DNA of 9,341 bases from Planctomycetota bacterium (lineage in GTDB: Bacteria; Planctomycetota; Planctomycetia; Pirellulales; Pirellulaceae), in the NCBI GenBank assembly GCA_026692885.1, contig JAPLNJ010000748.1:1-9341 (forward strand), given 5' to 3'. Positions within the stretch are counted from its first letter, which is position 1; every line of letters begins with the position of its first letter. This document shows, piece after piece, positions 6,430-9,341 of this stretch. A program made the translations under genes and the position numbers. The notes under the pieces were generated by a model. It was given only the letters and a program-made list of their open reading frames with translations. It was not told the origin of the DNA and searched no databases.

Positions 6430-8175
6430 ATGGCCAAACTTACGCTCGATGATTTTGTCGATATTGTGCGACGCAGCAAACTGGTTGACGACGACCAGTT
6501 GTCCCACGCGCTGACAAAGTACCGCGAAGAACACGGGGGTGATCTGCTCGGCGAAGCCAAGGATATGGCCCAGTACTTGATCGTTGCGGGTCTCTTGACG
6601 CAGTGGCACTGCGACAAACTGCTGGATGGCAAGTACAAAGGCTTCTTTCTGGGGAAGTACAAGCTCTTGGGCCACCTGGGAACGGGCGGCATGAGTAGCG
6701 TTTACTTGGCCGAGCACACGTTGATGCGGCGCTTGCGGGCAATCAAAGTCTTGCCCCGCAAACGGGTCGGCGACGCCTCCTATCTCGATCGTTTCTATCA
6801 AGAGGCCGAGGCGACGGCCAAGCTGGATCACCGCAATATCGTGCGGGGCTACGACGTCGACCACGAAGGTGACACGCATTACTTGGTCATGGAGTACATC
6901 GAAGGCAACGATCTGGTGTCGATCGTCGCGCAGCACGGTCCCCTGGATTTCGAGACCGTTGCCGAGTACATCGCTCAGACGGCGGAAGGACTCCAGCACG
7001 CCCATGCGCACGCGTTGATTCACCGGGATGTCAAACCGGCCAATCTGCTGGTCGACGGGCAGGGCGTGGTGAAAATCCTCGATTTGGGACTGGCGCTATT
7101 CAAGACCGAAGATCGCGCGTCCTTGACCCTGGAACATAAAGAGAACGTGTTGGGCACGGCCGACTACCTGGCCCCCGAACAGGCCCTCGACAGCCATCGC
7201 GTCACCCCGCGAGCGGACATCTACGGACTGGGGTGCACACTGTACTTCGCACTCACGGGCCATCCCATCTTCCCGGACGGCACGTTGGCGCAACGGATCG
7301 CCATGCATCAATCCAAGATGCCCGCAGCGATTACCGTGGATCGGCCCGACTGTCCCCAGGAGCTTTGCGACATCTGCTTTCGCATGATCCAGAAAGATCC
7401 GAACGATCGCTATCAGACCGCCCAAGAGGTGCTCGACGCATTGCGTGGTTGGCTGCGCCAACGCCGCGAGCAGGCCGCGGCGGGGTCCAGCGAGAAACGC
7501 AGTGCGGCGGTAACCCCGGCTGAACCTGCTGCCGCACGGGCGCCCCCCGCAGAGTCGGCTGGAACGGGCCAGCCACGTCCCGCCTCGGGCGGGAAGCAAG
7601 CCGCCGTCGTGTCGCCGACCCCCGGACGCGAAACGCCCGGATCGTCCGCGGTCGATACGATTTCCGATCGCGAGCCAGGCAGCGCGAAGGAAGTGCAGCA
7701 TGTCCCGCAGGAAAAGACAACGCCCACCGGCGCTAGCGAAGTCGCAGGCCCGCAGCGGAGAAAATCGGAATCTTCAGACGTTGGCTCACGATCCATAGCC
7801 AACGATCCAACGGGAACCCGCCCTGCACCAGAATCCCCAGCGAAGAGCGACCACAGTTCCGCGCCGCGCGGCATCGAAGTGAAAGCCGAAGCCGCGTGCC
7901 AGAGTCCCGCCGAGGGTCCCAAGACTGGAGAGGACGAGAGCAGCGTGGACTTGGATGCGTATGTCGCGGCAAATGTGAAGGCCAGCGGCGTGCACCGACG
8001 CAGCAACGTGCACGGATCGCGCCGGCGACCGGCCAAGAAACTGCCCAAGCCAGTCTTTTGGGTGGGGCTAGGGCTGGTGGTGTTGACTCTAGCCGGAATC
8101 GTCCTGTTTAGCGTTTGGCATCCGCCCCATTCCGGCCCGCAGCGAGAGCGTCAGACCAACCGGTTTGAACTGTGA
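6430..8175 (+). CDS. Membrane-tethered Ser/Thr protein kinase (Hanks type)
   Basis: Predicted 581-residue kinase. Residues 1-75 form a helical N-terminal module ([20 protein letters not shown] ... [11 protein letters not shown]) of a type that in my experience precedes many planctomycete kinases. The kinase domain spans about 76-341: glycine loop LGTGGMSSV (83-91), ATP-anchoring K106 in AIKVLP, helix-C E125, catalytic HRDVKPAN (198-205), the metal-binding motif as DLG instead of DFG (218-220), and APE within TADYLAPEQ (243-251). All catalytic residues are present, so it should be active. Residues about 345-535 are a disordered Pro/Ser/Ala-rich linker. One transmembrane segment (about 542-563, [19 protein letters not shown]) leaves an 18-residue tail outside and the kinase in the cytoplasm. 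It therefore has no extracellular sensor domain. Start ATG 6430 has no clear Shine-Dalgarno sequence and sits directly after a strong palindrome. Substrates are unknown. Confidence 0.95.
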   Translation: MAKLTLDDFVDIVRRSKLVDDDQLSHALTKYREEHGGDLLGEAKDMAQYLIVAGLLTQWHCDKLLDGKYKGFFLGKYKLLGHLGTGGMSSVYLAEHTLMRRLRAIKVLPRKRVGDASYLDRFYQEAEATAKLDHRNIVRGYDVDHEGDTHYLVMEYIEGNDLVSIVAQHGPLDFETVAEYIAQTAEGLQHAHAHALIHRDVKPANLLVDGQGVVKILDLGLALFKTEDRASLTLEHKENVLGTADYLAPEQALDSHRVTPRADIYGLGCTLYFALTGHPIFPDGTLAQRIAMHQSKMPAAITVDRPDCPQELCDICFRMIQKDPNDRYQTAQEVLDALRGWLRQRREQAAAGSSEKRSAAVTPAEPAAARAPPAESAGTGQPRPASGGKQAAVVSPTPGRETPGSSAVDTISDREPGSAKEVQHVPQEKTTPTGASEVAGPQRRKSESSDVGSRSIANDPTGTRPAPESPAKSDHSSAPRGIEVKAEAACQSPAEGPKTGEDESSVDLDAYVAANVKASGVHRRSNVHGSRRRPAKKLPKPVFWVGLGLVVLTLAGIVLFSVWHPPHSGPQRERQTNRFEL

Positions 8176-8177
8176 CA

Positions 8178-8190
8178 GTCCGGGACGGAC
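8178..8190. other. Small hairpin between convergent genes
   Basis: GTCCG-GGA-CGGAC forms a 5-bp stem three bases after the kinase stop, inside the 22-bp gap to the convergent csrA stop. It lacks a T-tract and is weak as a terminator. In the kinase transcript the loop is exactly GGA, the core of CsrA binding sites, which may be chance. Confidence 0.3.
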
Positions 8191-8197
8191 ACCGCGT

Positions 8198-8431
8198 CTA
8201 GGGTTGAGCACGACCTGACGTGCCCACCTCGCGGATCTCCGCCGGTTGCAGCCGCGCCGCTTTCTCGTTCTCCCGTTTGATGGCTTCGTACACCTCTCGC
8301 CGGTGTACCGGGATATCTGTCGGCGCTTCGATGCCCAACCGCACCTTATCGCCGCGGATGTCTACTATCGTGACGACCACGTCGTCACCGATCATGATGC
8401 ATTCATCGCGGTGTCTCGACAAAACCAACAT
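8198..8431 (-). CDS. csrA: Carbon storage regulator / translational repressor CsrA
   Basis: Predicted 77-residue CsrA, a dimeric RNA-binding protein that binds GGA motifs, typically near ribosome binding sites, and blocks translation or changes mRNA stability. The fold is intact: MLVLSRHRDECIMIGDDVVV, then IRGDKVRLGIEAP, and VHRREVYEAI with the RNA-contacting L4 and R44 in place. The usual 'KxGE' after LSR is replaced by HRDE. About 25 residues follow the core helix region, and a C-terminal extension is the part of CsrA that FliW binds in other bacteria. The start at 8431 is fixed by a perfect AAGGAG six bases upstream and by the universal MLVL start; a longer frame to 8482 adds 17 residues that do not belong to the family. 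It lies downstream of fliW on the same strand and is probably co-transcribed with it. Confidence 0.96.
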   Translation of the reverse strand: MLVLSRHRDECIMIGDDVVVTIVDIRGDKVRLGIEAPTDIPVHRREVYEAIKRENEKAARLQPAEIREVGTSGRAQP

Positions 8432-8437
8432 CGTTGG

Positions 8438-8456
8438 CTCCTTGCGTTTCGCAAAG
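8438..8456 (-). promoter_or_regulatory. csrA ribosome binding site partly inside a hairpin
   Basis: Read on the - strand, CTTTGCG-AAA-CGCAAGG can form a 7-bp stem with one G-T wobble (8440-8456). The csrA Shine-Dalgarno AAGGAG (8438-8443) overlaps the stem foot, and CAAGGA resembles the CsrA recognition core. This arrangement could allow CsrA to repress its own translation. The sequence shows the hairpin; autoregulation is inference. Confidence 0.4.
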
Positions 8457-8457
8457 C

Positions 8458-8550
8458 CTACCCTATTCGATCTTTGGGCCAATTCCGCAGCGGCGGGCCC
8501 TGACCAGTCAACCTTCGATACAGAGCCAGTATCGGGTGGCTGGCATTCAC
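8458..8550 (-). CDS. Possible 30-residue small protein or leader peptide between fliW and csrA
   Basis: A GTG start at 8550 lies seven bases after GGAGG of an 11-base stretch, GGAGGTGATCC (- strand, 8552-8562), that is fully complementary to the standard 16S rRNA 3' end. The frame reads about VNASHPILALYRRLTGQG, continues with PPLRNWPKDRIG and stops with TAG 26 bases before the csrA ATG. An alternative ATG at 8546 in another frame gives only 12 residues. The same frame is continuous upstream to the fliW TGA, so it is also an in-frame extension of fliW after its stop. I recognise no family. It may be a translated coupling ORF, a regulatory ribosome-binding decoy, or chance; the strong Shine-Dalgarno match is the only positive evidence. 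Confidence 0.25.
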   Translation of the reverse strand: MNASHPILALYRRLTGQGPPLRNWPKDRIG

Positions 8551-8601
8551 CGGATCACCTCCGCCACCAAACGTGGCATTCTGCTGACAGCAACGGCTGT
8601 A

Positions 8602-9042
8602 TCATGCGCTCTTGCGAAGCGGCAAGGCTTCGCGCGGTAGTCGCAACTGGACGGGTTGTTCGTCGCAGGTGACCACCTGACGCCCGATACGCCGATCGAG
8701 ATTGATGATGACAGGTGCCTTCAGGTTGATCGTCACCTCGCCTTGGTGCTTGCCGAGGATTGTCAACACGAACGCATGGTCCAAGACGGCCAACTCCAGC
8801 GGTGTCAATTGGCCGCGAGCGAGACGTACCTGATAACTCGGCACGAACCGTCGCGGACTCACCAGCGGCAGCGCAATCGTTGGATCGCTTAGACTCTGCA
8901 GCCAGGCGACCGCGCTGTTGTGGGGATCTGCGAGCAGCACCCAATGGCGGTGCTCTTCAAACGCCAAGAGTCCCTTCGAGAATAAGAGAATATCGTCCGG
9001 CTCGATCTGCACGCAGCCGAAGCGAGACGTGTTGATCTCCAT
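8602..9042 (-). CDS. fliW: Flagellar assembly factor FliW (CsrA antagonist)
   Basis: Predicted 146-residue FliW, a normal length for the family. FliW binds CsrA and releases its repression of the flagellin mRNA; flagellin in turn titrates FliW, so flagellin synthesis follows flagellar assembly. The family hallmarks are present: FSKGLLAFEE (residues 21-30, matching the usual FPxGLxGFE) and AWLQSLSDPTIALPL (46-60, matching the FLQSxxDPxxAF element), then VTINLKAPVIINLDRRIGRQVV. ATG 9042 is preceded by GGGGA five bases upstream, a moderate ribosome binding site. A 7-bp hairpin, GCGAAGC/GCTTCGC (8614-8633), lies in its last codons. It precedes csrA on the same strand with a 170-base gap, which is wide for this pair. 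No other flagellar gene is in the window. Confidence 0.93.
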   Translation of the reverse strand: MEINTSRFGCVQIEPDDILLFSKGLLAFEEHRHWVLLADPHNSAVAWLQSLSDPTIALPLVSPRRFVPSYQVRLARGQLTPLELAVLDHAFVLTILGKHQGEVTINLKAPVIINLDRRIGRQVVTCDEQPVQLRLPREALPLRKSA

Positions 9043-9241
9043 AGCTGTCCCCGCTTATCACCCTGGCGAACCAGCCGCGACCTCCGCGCTGGCAGATTTT
9101 TGCTGACCGACTGCTAAGGGTTATTCATCGGCGGAATCCCTTCGTAAGATCAGAAAAATCGGCAAGATGGGCACGCGTCCGGCCGTCCTGGCTGGCCTTG
9201 ATCATAACGTTGCGCACGGCTGTCGGTGCTGGCAATGATAT
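9043..9241. other. Region upstream of fliW with no recognised gene
   Basis: No convincing reading frame is present. It should contain the fliW-csrA promoter, read leftwards, but I could not find a well-spaced sigma-70, sigma-28 or sigma-54 site. GCCGATGAA on the - strand (near 9126-9134) slightly resembles the -10 of flagellar sigma-28 promoters but has no matching -35. Confidence 0.4.
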
Positions 9242-9319
9242 GGGTGGCTGGTGGCTGAGCCTAAGCGAAGCCCCAGTCCCCGGTTTCTGGGGCATCGCTG
9301 CACTCTGCCCCAGCCACCC
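9242..9319. repeat. 78-bp palindromic intergenic repeat
   Basis: Perfect 10-bp terminal inverted repeats, GGGTGGCTGG (9242-9251) and CCAGCCACCC (9310-9319), enclose an inner hairpin: AGCGA/TCGCT (9264-9268 with 9295-9299), one mismatch, then GCCCCAG/CTGGGGC (9270-9276 with 9287-9293) around a 10-base loop. The 'gtggctggggca' theme resembles dispersed planctomycete intergenic repeats known to me from memory. It has no coding potential. Confidence 0.65.
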
Positions 9320-9341
9320 TGACCTCCTGCTGCTAGCGTTT

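Noticed and set aside
8432..8482. N-terminal extension of csrA by 17 residues
   Set aside because: CsrA proteins begin at MLVLS, and a perfect AAGGAG lies six bases before that codon.
8602..8604. Selenocysteine or programmed readthrough at the fliW TGA
   Set aside because: FliW is already complete at this stop and I see no SECIS-like hairpin directly after it.
9100..9150. Sigma-28 flagellar promoter for fliW
   Set aside because: The GCCGATGAA match lacks a TAAA-type -35 at about 15 bases, so it does not meet the consensus.

Overview
The window looks like a chromosomal stretch from a GC-rich member of the Planctomycetota, most likely a Pirellulales-type organism. Three things point there: a large alpha-2-macroglobulin with a CGCFEQ thioester motif; a tail-anchored Ser/Thr kinase with the N-terminal '[21 protein letters not shown]' style seen in planctomycete kinases; and abundant palindromic intergenic repeats of the kind I recall from these genomes. 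This assignment comes from family knowledge and memory, not from a database comparison.

Layout. Bases 1-840 are repeat-rich and appear non-coding: several GC-rich palindromes, then a perfect 27-bp inverted repeat (762-826). On the + strand follow the alpha-2-macroglobulin gene (892-5217), a 254-bp intergenic region with a hairpin, a plausible promoter and a structured leader, rplC for ribosomal protein L3 (5472-6170) with a clear intrinsic terminator, and then a promoter and a 78-bp palindrome leading into a membrane-tethered Ser/Thr kinase (6430-8175). Convergent on the - strand lie fliW (8602-9042) and csrA (8198-8431), separated by 170 bp that hold a very strong Shine-Dalgarno sequence and a 30-codon reading frame. 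The right edge carries another 78-bp palindrome (9242-9319).

How the genes fit together. The alpha-2-macroglobulin, rplC and the kinase each have their own expression signals and look like independent units. fliW and csrA form a functional pair: FliW binds CsrA and relieves its repression of target mRNAs, coupling flagellin synthesis to flagellar assembly. No other flagellar gene is in view.

The most notable points are an rplC outside the S10 ribosomal operon whose L3 has an atypical peptidyl-transferase loop with a tryptophan near the tip, the intercistronic region between fliW and csrA, the low-complexity segment at the bait-region position of the macroglobulin, and the palindromes. I found no CRISPR array, rRNA, tRNA, transposase gene or obvious defence system.
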